A DNA stretch of 38,459 bases from Pseudopelagicola sp. (GTDB lineage Bacteria; Pseudomonadota; Alphaproteobacteria; Rhodobacterales; Rhodobacteraceae), in assembly GCA_026195905.1 (NCBI GenBank), contig JAPHRE010000011.1:1-38459 (forward strand), read 5' to 3'. This document shows positions 18,925 to 27,375 of the stretch, one piece after another. The stretch's first letter is position 1. Every line of letters starts with the position of its first letter. The notes beneath the pieces are model-generated. The model ran no database searches. It was given only the letters and a program-made list of their open reading frames with translations, and was not told the origin of the DNA. The position numbers and the translations under genes are program-made.

Positions 18925-19604
18925 GGCGCTGGGGAGACGCCGATCACCGGCGCATGCAAATACCACACGGCAATCCATGCCAGAATGGCAATCCCCAACC
19001 GCATGAGCGGTGGTTTCTGAGAGGGTGCCCAGCGCCCTGAGATGAGCGCGGAAAACGGCACAAGCCCGGTGCGACGTGTCATCTGTGCCCAGACGTCCTC
19101 GCCCATGTCCCGCCGCCTGCGCGTCTCGACAATCCGCATCCCCAAGCCAGAGAAACCCGCGAAAATCCCGAAAAGGATCACATGCGCCAGATCGCCATTG
19201 GCCCAAATATGCGCACCCGACCATAGCAAGAGCGCCCAAAGCAGCGGTTGCCGCGTAATTCCCACGATACCGGGCCGTTCGGGATCATACCCGGTTGAGC
19301 GCCCCTCAAAAGCAAACGGATTCGGCGCTGCCGTGCCGAACACGACGAGAAGAATGCTGAAAGGCATCGCAATATTGACCGCCCAACGGGCCGCGATGGT
19401 CTGATCCCAGAGCGTCACAGTCGGCGCGCGCCCCGCCGCCCAGATCACCCAGAACAACAGCAAGGTCGAAAAGACACTAAACAAAAGGGTATAGCCCTTG
19501 GGGCCAAGCGCCGTCACCAACGTCTGTTTGACGCCAAGTGCGGCCGGGATACGGTGCGAAGCAAGAAAAACCGCCATCGCCATCACGAACTCTAACCATC
19601 CCAT
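18921..19604 (-). CDS. nnrU: NnrU family membrane protein
   Basis: The protein is 227 residues with about six membrane segments, starting MGWLEFVMAMAVFLASHRIPA, the characteristic NnrU opening (SHRIPA). ITRQPLLWALLLWSGAHIWANGD is the central conserved stretch, also resembling isoprenylcysteine methyltransferase-like membrane proteins. nnrU is found in nitric oxide reductase clusters and is associated with denitrification, but its biochemical job is not established. It follows norF by 12 bases with a good AGGAG site. It is the last gene of the nor operon and converges on the DUF4202 gene. Confidence 0.87.
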   Translation of the reverse strand: MGWLEFVMAMAVFLASHRIPAALGVKQTLVTALGPKGYTLLFSVFSTLLLFWVIWAAGRAPTVTLWDQTIAARWAVNIAMPFSILLVVFGTAAPNPFAFEGRSTGYDPERPGIVGITRQPLLWALLLWSGAHIWANGDLAHVILFGIFAGFSGLGMRIVETRRRRDMGEDVWAQMTRRTGLVPFSALISGRWAPSQKPPLMRLGIAILAWIAVWYLHAPVIGVSPAP

Positions 19605-19616
19605 CGTGTTTGCTCC

Positions 19617-19862
19617 TTATCCGCCCGCGACGGCCAAGCCCATTGCGAGCATCATGAACAATCCGAGCACTAAGGCAAACCCCCGGCTCCAGCCCGGCGC
19701 TTGCGACAGGCCGAGATAAACCCGCAGGATCGTTTGCGCCTTGACCCATGCAAGCACAAGGATGGCCAATGCGACCAACGCACCCGTTTGCCCACTCCAG
19801 GCGATCATGGTTGATAGGACCGAGAGGACGATCAAAAGACCCCAGGCTTTGGTTGCGCTCAT
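19617..19862 (-). CDS. norF: NorF-like small membrane protein (cytochrome oxidase subunit IV type)
   Basis: An 81-residue protein with two to three membrane helices (LLIVLSVLSTMIAW, GALVALAILVLAWVKAQTIL, GFALVLGLFMMLAMGLAV). It resembles the short prokaryotic cytochrome oxidase subunit IV/NorF family, with a Lys in the second helix region. It sits directly between norE and nnrU, the norF place in Paracoccus and Rhodobacter nor operons. NorE and NorF are accessory: they affect NO reductase activity but are not catalytic subunits. The name rests mostly on position and size. Confidence 0.8.
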   Translation of the reverse strand: MSATKAWGLLIVLSVLSTMIAWSGQTGALVALAILVLAWVKAQTILRVYLGLSQAPGWSRGFALVLGLFMMLAMGLAVAGG

Positions 19863-19868
19863 GGCGAT

Positions 19869-20435
19869 TTACCCCAGCAAATACATGATCGGAAACAAGA
19901 GAACCCAAACGAGATCCACCATGTGCCAAAACGCGGTGCCGGTCTCGACATTGCGTGGCGTCGCCTTCCATCCCACAAGGCCCAATATCACGATACCAGC
20001 AACGACATGCACGGCATGAAAGCCGGTGAGGAGGTAGTAGAACGTGAAAAACGGATGGGTCTCGAAGGTAATGCCCGCCGCGCTTTTTGCGGCGTATTCC
20101 ATTCCCTTGATCGTCAGGAAAACAACGCCCAACAGCGAGGCCGCCGCGAGATAGACACGCGTCAGGGCGATCTTTCCGGCCTCTGCCGTGCGCACCGCCA
20201 ATGCCGCCAGCCAGCCGGACGTCACCAGCACGACGGTATTCAAGCCCGCGCCTGTGCGGTGAAGATGCGATTGCGCCTCCATGAACCCCGCAGGATCAGT
20301 CAGGCGAACGCTCAGAAAGGCAATCAATCCGCTACCGAAGACAAGCAATTCGGAGATGATGAGCACCCACATCATCAAATCCCCCGGAAGGGCATAAAAG
20401 CCGCTTTCCGGTTCTACTTCACTGACATCACTCAT
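19869..20435 (-). CDS. norE: NorE, cytochrome c oxidase subunit III-like accessory protein
   Basis: A 188-residue inner-membrane protein with five membrane segments and the heme-copper oxidase subunit III pattern: WVLIISELLVFGSGLIAFLSVR, then FYYLLTGFHAVHVVAGIVILG, and a last helix WHMVDLVWVLLFPIMYLLG. The oxidase role is unlikely because no subunit I or II of an aa3 oxidase is nearby and the gene lies behind norD with a four-base ATGA overlap. This is the NorE position in norCBQDEF operons, where it assists NO reductase maturation or stability. Confidence 0.88.
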   Translation of the reverse strand: MSDVSEVEPESGFYALPGDLMMWVLIISELLVFGSGLIAFLSVRLTDPAGFMEAQSHLHRTGAGLNTVVLVTSGWLAALAVRTAEAGKIALTRVYLAAASLLGVVFLTIKGMEYAAKSAAGITFETHPFFTFYYLLTGFHAVHVVAGIVILGLVGWKATPRNVETGTAFWHMVDLVWVLLFPIMYLLG

Positions 20436-22405
20436 CCGCGGCCTACAATCTCGCTATAAATTCTCGGGAGGGCTTCGACGAGCTTGTCCGGGTCCGGCAC
20501 CAACGCAAAACCGCCCCGTCCGAAAATGCGCGGGAACCACGCCTTGCCATTGCGATCAACCGTTACGCCGAACACGGCATGGCCTGCCCGTCTGGCCTCT
20601 TGGACAGCCATGCGGCTGTCTTCGATACCGTGCCGACCCTCGTAATGGTCAAGGTCATTGGGCTTCCCATCGGTAATGATCAACAGGAGGCGTCGCCGCC
20701 GTGCCTGTCGCGACAATTCTGCCGAACTATGCCGGATCGCCGCGCCCAGACGGGTATAAAACCCCGGTTTCAAAGAACCGATCCGCGCCTCGACATCCGA
20801 TGACATCGGCTCTCCCAGCCCTTTGATCTGTTGCATGTAGACCCGCTGCCTCTTGAGCGACGAGAAGGCATTGATTTCACAATCGTCGCCACAGGCTTCA
20901 ATGCCCCACGCGAAAGCCGCGAGCGCCTCGCGTTCCACGTCAATGACAGAGCGGCCACCATGACCATGCCCCGGAATGGCCGCCTCGGTTGAGCGCGATA
21001 CGTCCAGAAGCAGGGAAATGGCGAGATCGCGGGCTTCATTGCGGGTCTGTCGCCAAACCCGGTCAGAGCCTTCGCCGCTGGCCACGAGATCGACTTGCGA
21101 TCTCACGGCGCGCTCCATGTCGATTTCATCCCCATCAGGATGGCCCAAGGTAGAAATCCGCCCTGGTCGCAAGGCTTCAAAGCGCCGGCGCACCGCGTTG
21201 ATACGCGCAACCGCGCGGGGGTCGTTGCGGAAGGCCGGTATCTCACCGCTCGCCTCAGCGCGTTTCATCAGCACCCGCGCATGCGCAGGCATATAGCGCC
21301 CCGTGCGCACATCCCATTCCGGATAGGTATAGGCATCGGACAGGGTTTCGCGGTCGACATCTTCCGGCGCGAGGTCAAGGTGTAGTTTGAGCTTGGTGGC
21401 TGGCGCGCGGCTCATCTGGCCAAGGCCAATCTCGTCCTGATCGTCCGCCGCCTTCTTGGCGTCGTCGTTTTCGTCTTCTTCGATCCGGCGATTGAGGTTG
21501 ATGAACTCTGCAAAGCTCAGAATTGCCTCGAACTTGTGGAGGATAAAGCTATCGTTGCGCTCAATCTGGTCGGCTTTGCGGCGTTTTGCGCGTTTCTCTG
21601 TTCCGCTTTCGCCTTCCTCTGGCGTGCCTTCGGTGGCGCATGTCTCGACAGCGGTTGCCTCCGAACGCCCCATATCGCGCAGGATTGGCCAAAGGGCCAC
21701 GGGGCGAAACGGACGATACCCGCGCGGGGCCGTGAAGTATTCGACATTTCCGCTGCGGATCGCTTCGAATAGAACCTGAGCCCGGTCGTCGAGCGAGGTC
21801 TCATCGCCCAGCATCCGACGGATCACCGCCTCAACCGCGCCCTCCCAAAGAGGAAGCACCGGTTTGGGGCGCATACTAAGGCTCGCGGCGCACAGGTCAT
21901 GATAAAGATCTTTGAACCCCGGCGCGGCCTCAAGTGCCGCATCGACCATCTGCATAACGTGCCAAAGCGCCTGTAGGTCGGCCTGCAACGGGTCGTCTGG
22001 GATCTCGTCTGGGGCTTTGGCCTGTGAGGCAATCGCAACGAGCCACACATAAAGCGCCGCATTCGCTTCGCGCGCCGGGAAAACGGCCAGACTTTCGGGG
22101 AGACGAAGCGCAGCACCGTCAAAGCTCGCTCTGGGAACGCTTTCCGCCCATGTGCCGAGCCTACGGCGTAGCGACAAGCGGTGCTGGCTGACCTCGTCTG
22201 CGACGGGTTTGATCTCGACGGCGCAATCGCCGCCAAGACCCCGAAATAAGATCGCCAGCCGTCCGCCGACCTCAGAAAGGCCGACCCGGGCTCCGTCGTG
22301 AACGTCAGGGGCGTCCAGACGACTGGCATACCGATGCCACAGTTTCCCGATCGTTTCTTCGGGTTCCCACGGTTCGATTTCGATCTCGTGTTCCACGTGC
22401 CTCAC
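20432..22405 (-). CDS. norD: Nitric oxide reductase activation protein NorD
   Basis: A 657-residue cytoplasmic protein. The C-terminal third is a von Willebrand factor A domain with an intact metal-ion-dependent adhesion site beginning LLLDVSRST (about residue 467), ahead of which runs a long acidic, charged linker (EDENDDAKKAADDQDEIG). With the MoxR ATPase NorQ it forms a chaperone pair thought to insert the non-heme iron into NorB. The GTG start at 22405 overlaps the norQ TGA by four bases; no better ATG is near. The length matches NorD of other alphaproteobacteria. Confidence 0.93.
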   Translation of the reverse strand: MRHVEHEIEIEPWEPEETIGKLWHRYASRLDAPDVHDGARVGLSEVGGRLAILFRGLGGDCAVEIKPVADEVSQHRLSLRRRLGTWAESVPRASFDGAALRLPESLAVFPAREANAALYVWLVAIASQAKAPDEIPDDPLQADLQALWHVMQMVDAALEAAPGFKDLYHDLCAASLSMRPKPVLPLWEGAVEAVIRRMLGDETSLDDRAQVLFEAIRSGNVEYFTAPRGYRPFRPVALWPILRDMGRSEATAVETCATEGTPEEGESGTEKRAKRRKADQIERNDSFILHKFEAILSFAEFINLNRRIEEDENDDAKKAADDQDEIGLGQMSRAPATKLKLHLDLAPEDVDRETLSDAYTYPEWDVRTGRYMPAHARVLMKRAEASGEIPAFRNDPRAVARINAVRRRFEALRPGRISTLGHPDGDEIDMERAVRSQVDLVASGEGSDRVWRQTRNEARDLAISLLLDVSRSTEAAIPGHGHGGRSVIDVEREALAAFAWGIEACGDDCEINAFSSLKRQRVYMQQIKGLGEPMSSDVEARIGSLKPGFYTRLGAAIRHSSAELSRQARRRRLLLIITDGKPNDLDHYEGRHGIEDSRMAVQEARRAGHAVFGVTVDRNGKAWFPRIFGRGGFALVPDPDKLVEALPRIYSEIVGRG

Positions 22406-23223
22406 CCAAAGATCGCGGTTACAAGATCGAGGAGCCCACGTTTCACGTCCCGGTCATCGCTGAGCGGTTCGATCATCGCGACATTGATGGCGCGCTCGAC
22501 GGGCATTCCCTGCCGGATCAGCGTCGCCGCATAGATCACAAGGCGCGTAGAGACGCCTTCCTCAAGATCCTGCCCTGACAGATCGCGGAGCTTGCCCGCG
22601 AGACGCACCAGCGGTGCAACCTGATCCTCGGGCAGACCGGATTCGCGTGCGACCACTGGGATCTCGAAATTCGCTGCCGGAAAGTCAAACTCGACCGACA
22701 CGAAACGCTGACGTGTCGAGGGTTTGAGGGTCTTGAGAATATTCTGATATCCGGGGTTGTAGGAGGCCACGAGCATGAAGCCATCGCCAGCCTCAAGTTC
22801 TTCGCCGGTCCGGTCGATAGGCAGGATGCGGCGATCGTCGGTCAACGGGTGCAGAACAACCGTAACGTCCTTGCGGGCTTCGACGACCTCATCAAGGTAA
22901 CAGATCGCACCTTCGCGCACTGCGCGGGTCAGCGGGCCGTCAACCCAAACCGTCTCGCCCCCTTTCAGGAGATAGCGCCCGATCAGGTCCGCCGCGGAAA
23001 GATCATCATGGCAGGCCACGGTGTAGAGCGGCCGTCCCAGCTTGGCTGCCATGTGGGCGACAAAGCGTGTCTTGCCACACCCTGTCGGCCCCTTGAGCAG
23101 GAGCGGAAGTTTGTTTTCATAAGCCGCCTCGAAAACCGAGCATTCGTCGGCTTGGGGCTGGTAGAAGGGGGCGCTATGCGCCGCCCCCTTCGATTGTTCG
23201 GTGAAAGAACCATCCATATCCAT
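22402..23223 (-). CDS. norQ: NorQ, MoxR-family AAA+ ATPase for NO reductase activation
   Basis: This 273-residue cytoplasmic ATPase has Walker A at residues 45-52 (GPTGCGKT), Walker B AICYLDEVVEA, sensor ASYNPGYQ and arginine-finger region PSTRQRF. It belongs to the CbbQ/NirQ/NorQ group. Together with NorD it activates NorCB after assembly. The ATG at 23223 shares a base with the norB stop (TGATG); an in-frame GTG one codon earlier and a further ATG at 23217 are alternatives. norQ is preferred over nirQ because it follows norB directly. Confidence 0.94.
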   Translation of the reverse strand: MDMDGSFTEQSKGAAHSAPFYQPQADECSVFEAAYENKLPLLLKGPTGCGKTRFVAHMAAKLGRPLYTVACHDDLSAADLIGRYLLKGGETVWVDGPLTRAVREGAICYLDEVVEARKDVTVVLHPLTDDRRILPIDRTGEELEAGDGFMLVASYNPGYQNILKTLKPSTRQRFVSVEFDFPAANFEIPVVARESGLPEDQVAPLVRLAGKLRDLSGQDLEEGVSTRLVIYAATLIRQGMPVERAINVAMIEPLSDDRDVKRGLLDLVTAIFG

Positions 23224-24596
23224 CACTCCGCCGGGGTGCTCACAGGTTTACCGGGAGCGATGATCTCGCTCTTGCGGCTTGCAAGCATGGCATAGATGAA
23301 GAGCACGGCCCCAAGGACAACGGCCACACCAGAGCCAAAGCGCATGACGTAGAAGATCCAGAGTTGATCCTGCACATCCATGAAGTAGTCGCCATTGACG
23401 CGCTGGAGATGGGTCTGAACGGTGCCGGCAAAGGTCAGGGTAAAGGTCATGAAGACCATACCGCCCGACATCAGCCAAAACGACGCCATGTTGAGCACCT
23501 GGTTATACGGATCACGGCCTTTAAGAACCGGGAACGCGTAGCTGATGATCGCGAGGTTCAGAGCCACATAGGCACCAAAGAAGGCGAGGTGACCGTGCGC
23601 GGCGGTGATCTGCGTACCGTGTGTGTAGAAGTTCACACCATGCAGCGTGTGCAGGAAGCCCCAGACGCCCGCGCCAAAGAAGGCAAGCGTTGCGCAACCG
23701 AGCGACCACAAGAGCGCGGCCTTGTTCGGGTGATCCCGGCGGCCTTTCCAGACCATGATGAACGCAAAGGCCATCATGCCGAAGAAGGGAACAACTTCCA
23801 GCGTCGAGAAGATCGAACCAATCCACTGCCAGTAACCGGGGGTCCCGATCCAGTAATAGTGGTGGCCGGTGCCCAGGATGCCCGAGAACAGCGCTGTCGC
23901 GACAATAACATAGAGCCATTTCTCGATGACCTCACGGTCCACACCCGTCAGCTTGAGCATCAGGAAGGCTAGGATCGACGCCATCACCAATTCCCAGGTC
24001 GCTTCGACCCAGAGGTGAATCACATACCACCAGTATTGCTTGTCCAGCGCGAGGTTGGACGGGTTGTAGAAGGCAAAGAGGAACAGCAGCGACAGAAGCC
24101 AAAGACCCAGGAGAAGGATATTGGTAATCGCGGTTTTCTTGCCTTTCAGCACCGTCATGGAGATGTTGTAGAGGAAGATCAGCGCCGCCACGAGGATACC
24201 AACCTTGACCCATTTGGGTTGTTCAAGGAATTCGCGGCCCTCGTTTCCAAGCAGGAAATTCCCGTCAAACAGGTTGAACAAGTAGGTCACCACAACACCG
24301 GCCGTTCCCAGAACGAGAATGCCAAGTTGCAGGTAGGCGAGTTTGGTCGAATGGATTTCGCGTTCGGATTCTTCCGGCACGAGGTAGTAAGCGGCCCCGA
24401 AGAAACCGAGAAGCAACCACACGACAAGACTGTTGGTGTGCAGCATCCGCGCGATGTTGAACGGCAGAATTTCCGACAGGAAGTTCCCGTCGACATAAAT
24501 CCACCCCATGATAAGGCCAATGGTCACCTGGACTGCGAAGAGGATCATCGCCACCAGGAAATACGCAAAGGCGATTTTCTGTGTTTGATATTTCAT
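23223..24596 (-). CDS. norB: Nitric oxide reductase cytochrome b subunit
   Basis: The catalytic subunit of cNOR reduces two NO to N2O at a heme b3-FeB site in the inner membrane. It has 457 residues and about twelve membrane helices. All expected ligands are visible: His53 and His336 for heme b, His334 for heme b3, and His194, His245 and His246 plus Glu198 for FeB (HLWVEATWE, GTGHHYYW, AAHGHLAFFGA). A further conserved glutamate is Glu267. Most of these sit 13 residues before their Pseudomonas aeruginosa counterparts. Upstream in-frame codons extend to 24659, but GAGGAG lies eight bases before the ATG at 24596, which I chose. It follows norC by 11 bases. Confidence 0.97.
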   Translation of the reverse strand: MKYQTQKIAFAYFLVAMILFAVQVTIGLIMGWIYVDGNFLSEILPFNIARMLHTNSLVVWLLLGFFGAAYYLVPEESEREIHSTKLAYLQLGILVLGTAGVVVTYLFNLFDGNFLLGNEGREFLEQPKWVKVGILVAALIFLYNISMTVLKGKKTAITNILLLGLWLLSLLFLFAFYNPSNLALDKQYWWYVIHLWVEATWELVMASILAFLMLKLTGVDREVIEKWLYVIVATALFSGILGTGHHYYWIGTPGYWQWIGSIFSTLEVVPFFGMMAFAFIMVWKGRRDHPNKAALLWSLGCATLAFFGAGVWGFLHTLHGVNFYTHGTQITAAHGHLAFFGAYVALNLAIISYAFPVLKGRDPYNQVLNMASFWLMSGGMVFMTFTLTFAGTVQTHLQRVNGDYFMDVQDQLWIFYVMRFGSGVAVVLGAVLFIYAMLASRKSEIIAPGKPVSTPAE

Positions 24597-24607
24597 TGTT
24601 TGTCTCC

Positions 24608-25060
24608 TCAACCCGCGTCGTTCGGGGGCCAGTCCTGCGCGCGGATCGTATTGGTCCAAAGCAGGAAGTCCGCCAATTCGCGGTATTCTTCGTCAGTGAG
24701 GTTGAAGTTCGGCATCTGGCGGCGGCCTTCAATGCCGGTCGGCATGGCATCCATCCAGCCTTTGAGCATGTCAAATGCGCCTTCAGGATCATCTTCGACC
24801 CCCCAGCGTGTCATCACGTTGCCGAGCTCAGGCGCGAAATAGGCGCCTTCCCCAAGAATCGTATGGCAGTTCACACAGGAATGCTTTTCCCAGATGTGTT
24901 TCCCCGCTGCGACGCTTTCTGTCAGCGTCGCCTTATCCGTCGAGACGTTGACGATATAGCGGTGTGAGTGGGCGGATAGCCCGATAAATATGAGTATGAA
25001 GAACAAAGACCCGCCGTAGAAAATATTGCGGGCCATGCTCTTGGTCATGACTTCGCGCAT
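24608..25060 (-). CDS. norC: Nitric oxide reductase cytochrome c subunit
   Basis: A 150-residue membrane-anchored c-type cytochrome. A single N-terminal helix (FYGGSLFFILIFIGLSAH) tethers a periplasmic domain with one heme site Cys62-Val-Asn-Cys65-His66 and sixth ligand Met116 (RRQMPNF). It receives electrons from periplasmic carriers and passes them to NorB. It is the first gene of norCBQDEF-nnrU. The ATG at 25060 is preceded by GAAGGA, and a TTAAC-N4-GTCAA site ends 67 bases upstream, consistent with NO-induced transcription. Confidence 0.96.
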   Translation of the reverse strand: MREVMTKSMARNIFYGGSLFFILIFIGLSAHSHRYIVNVSTDKATLTESVAAGKHIWEKHSCVNCHTILGEGAYFAPELGNVMTRWGVEDDPEGAFDMLKGWMDAMPTGIEGRRQMPNFNLTDEEYRELADFLLWTNTIRAQDWPPNDAG

Positions 25061-25127
25061 CGCGTACGTCCTTCCCTTGGCAGTTGATATGTGCTGCTGA
25101 ACTTGACCTTTCGCTCAGATTCGATCC

Positions 25128-25141
25128 TTAACGAAAGTCAA
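25128..25141 (-). promoter_or_regulatory. NnrR/Dnr-type operator upstream of norC
   Basis: TTAAC-GAAA-GTCAA on the plus strand is a 14-base FNR-like dyad with N4 spacing, 67 bases before the norC ATG. The right half continues into TTGAC, making the perfect palindrome GTCAATTGAC (25137-25146), so a third half site abuts the dyad. The site is identical over 16 bases (CCTTAACGAAAGTCAA) to the one before nnrS. Confidence 0.82.
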
Positions 25142-25176
25142 TTGACCGGGGATTTCGTCACGCTCAGTCCAAACGG

Positions 25177-26058
25177 TCAGTCCAATCTCTCGACGCGCAG
25201 GTCTTGAAAAATTTCAAGCGAGGCCGTTATCTCTTTGCGCTCCATGAGGCAAAACGCCGTGGACAGCCCGTCAGCGAGCACCGCTTGCGGGGCCGAGACC
25301 GCCACCGTGCGCCAAAGAGCGCTGCGCCCCTGCGGGTGCATGATATGATCCGCCTTGTCTCTGCCGACGCGCGTGGCCCCCGGAGAGGACGTCGCAAGTG
25401 CACGATTTTCAAGCTCCACGGTATCCAGTAAATCACCGCTCGGACCGGCAATGCCCACCCGCCAAGCCGCGCCATCCGCGCCGCGCCCCAGCGCCCGGAT
25501 CTCGCCCATATCAACGAGCGCATTTTCAAATCCGGCGCGACGCACAAGCGCCGCAACCCGATCTGCGGCATAGCCTTGGGCGATACCGTTGAACGTCAGC
25601 GCCATGCCCGGTGCCAACGAAATCCGATCTTGTGAGACCTTAACTCTGTCCCAGCCTGTTCTCTCGCGGGCAGTGGTAACATCGAGACCGTCCGCATGGG
25701 CCAGCCAAAGCGCCTGAACCGTCGGATCAAAAACCCCATTGGTCGCCTTGTGAAGGCGATCCGCCCAGCGAAACAGCTCAAGAACCCTTGAACTTGGGTG
25801 CATAAGAAGGCCGGTCTCATTCAAACGACCTAAATCTGACGCCTGATAGAGCGAAAAATGCGCTTCGATACGGCCAACTTCGCGTGCAACGTCTTTCCAG
25901 AGGCGGCGTATATCGGCCCGGCTGGCCCCGACGACATCAAGGCGCAAATCCGCCCCCAATGCCCGCCCGCGCCAACGTTGAACCGCGCCCTGGGCAAAGG
26001 CTTTGCTGGCTATGCCACAGGCCGATAGCGCAAGAAAATGCCGCCGCGAAAGAGACAT
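25177..26058 (-). CDS. nirX: ApbE-family FAD:protein FMN transferase (NirX-like)
   Basis: The protein is 293 residues with a twin-arginine-type signal (SLSRRHFLALSACGIASKAFA), so the folded protein is exported to the periplasm. Family motifs appear in order: GVFDPTVQAL, FNGIAQGYAADRVA, DMGEIRALG, HIMHPQGR and ADGLSTAFCLM. ApbE enzymes move FMN from FAD onto a Thr/Ser of target proteins. The obvious target here is NirI, whose periplasmic domain carries a matching site; in Paracoccus nirX and nirI are also linked. The gene follows nnrS by nine bases behind a near-perfect AGGAGGT ribosome site. The symbol rests on context, since NosX is the closest alternative. Confidence 0.85.
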   Translation of the reverse strand: MSLSRRHFLALSACGIASKAFAQGAVQRWRGRALGADLRLDVVGASRADIRRLWKDVAREVGRIEAHFSLYQASDLGRLNETGLLMHPSSRVLELFRWADRLHKATNGVFDPTVQALWLAHADGLDVTTARERTGWDRVKVSQDRISLAPGMALTFNGIAQGYAADRVAALVRRAGFENALVDMGEIRALGRGADGAAWRVGIAGPSGDLLDTVELENRALATSSPGATRVGRDKADHIMHPQGRSALWRTVAVSAPQAVLADGLSTAFCLMERKEITASLEIFQDLRVERLD

Positions 26059-26067
26059 GCCACCTCC

Positions 26068-27255
26068 TTAGGCCCTGCTGACACGCGGTCCAAGCAGAAC
26101 CGGCAGAAAGGCCATGCAGAATAGGGCAAAGGCCGTAATCCAAAGCCCGCCGGAAATGAGAACACCCGCGTAATAATACTCGGGCAAGGCAGACGCGACA
26201 AAGCGTGCCAGCGCCGCCAGCGGAATCAGGGTATAGGCCAAAACGACTTCGCCCTGCACGACCAACGCGCGCCCCGTATGACCGAGCGATGCGCGGGTCA
26301 TGATCGACAATGTCATGCCACCCACACCGCCGATGGCAAGGACATGCAACGCGGCGACCTCAGACCCGAACCCGAGCGTCGCAAGCCCCAGAAGAACCAT
26401 GCCAAAGGCATTCATGAAATAGGACAGATGCAAGGTCCACAGGATCGGTTGCCCGAGTGTCCAGCGCCCGCGCCAACCCGTCAAACGCGCAATGCCAAAA
26501 CCACCCGCCAACAGAAGCGGCACGGCCCATACCGCATCTGGCAGTCCAAGCAAAATGCCCACCGGCGCCAGAAGCGCCGCCAGCACCGCAGGCCGTGCCA
26601 GCCACTCGGGATCTTTCGGCAAACCCGTCTCTTGACCCGTGCGGAGAATGGCGTTGCGCGTAAACGCGGGTGTCACGCGCCCGCCAAGGATCAGGATCAA
26701 TCCCGACACCGCCACCAATCCGGCCCGCAGCCCATACCAGACCCCGTTATCAAGCACACCCGCCCACTCTAGATGGACGAGGACGTTCCCGGCCCAGTAG
26801 ATCATAATGACGGCAAACAGAACCAACTGCTGCGGTTTTGGACGTTTGAGCAGCATTTGGAGGATGCGGGCCGCAAGCACCGGCAGGAAAACCAAATCGC
26901 ACAGCGCCACCACAAGCACCGGCAACGACCCCGACCACAATATTGCAAGCCGACCCGCGACCCAAAGCGCAGACAAGGCTGCAAAGAAAGGCACGGAGCC
27001 AAGCTTTGTGCCCGTCCAGTTCGGCGCGGCGGTCAGCAGGAACCCCGCCACAACCGCAGAGCCATAGCCAAAGACCATTTCATGCGCATGCCACAGATGC
27101 GGGGGCATATAGAACGGCATATCGCTCACCATCCCGCCCGCCGCATGAATGGCGAGCCACCCTTCCCAGACGATCATGCCGAGAACCGCAAATAGCCCTG
27201 CAGCAAGAAAGAAAATGCGAAATCCGGCAGAGAAAAGACGGGTGGCGACAATCAT
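26068..27255 (-). CDS. nnrS: NnrS family heme-copper membrane protein
   Basis: A 395-residue membrane protein of about twelve helices, opening with LFSAGFRIFFLAAGLFAVLGM and containing HAHEMVFGYGSAVVAGFLLTAAPNWTG, the NnrS signature with its conserved histidines. NnrS proteins contain heme and copper and protect against NO stress; the exact reaction is unsettled. The frame opens 18 codons earlier, but AGGAG lies six bases before the ATG at 27255. A TTAAC-N4-GTCAA site ends 74 bases upstream, so this gene and the flavin transferase behind it form an NO-responsive unit. Confidence 0.92.
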   Translation of the reverse strand: MIVATRLFSAGFRIFFLAAGLFAVLGMIVWEGWLAIHAAGGMVSDMPFYMPPHLWHAHEMVFGYGSAVVAGFLLTAAPNWTGTKLGSVPFFAALSALWVAGRLAILWSGSLPVLVVALCDLVFLPVLAARILQMLLKRPKPQQLVLFAVIMIYWAGNVLVHLEWAGVLDNGVWYGLRAGLVAVSGLILILGGRVTPAFTRNAILRTGQETGLPKDPEWLARPAVLAALLAPVGILLGLPDAVWAVPLLLAGGFGIARLTGWRGRWTLGQPILWTLHLSYFMNAFGMVLLGLATLGFGSEVAALHVLAIGGVGGMTLSIMTRASLGHTGRALVVQGEVVLAYTLIPLAALARFVASALPEYYYAGVLISGGLWITAFALFCMAFLPVLLGPRVSRA

Positions 27256-27329
27256 ATTGAACTCCTGCAACAGTCGGCTACGCCACGAGGGCGCAAATCC
27301 AAACGTCACCGACTTTGGCGTTTCACTCC

Positions 27330-27343
27330 TTAACGAAAGTCAA
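27330..27343 (-). promoter_or_regulatory. NnrR/Dnr-type operator upstream of nnrS
   Basis: TTAAC-GAAA-GTCAA lies in the 120-base gap between the end of nirI and the start of nnrS. It matches the norC site over 16 bases and sits at a similar distance (74 bases) from the start codon. It makes nnrS-nirX independently inducible instead of depending on nirI read-through. Confidence 0.82.
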
Positions 27344-27375
27344 AAGCAGACCAACTGAATTTGTAAACATTATCA

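Noticed and set aside
19617-20435. Subunits III and IV of an aerobic cytochrome c oxidase
   Set aside because: No oxidase subunit I or II is nearby and both genes are embedded between norD and nnrU, so they are norE and norF.
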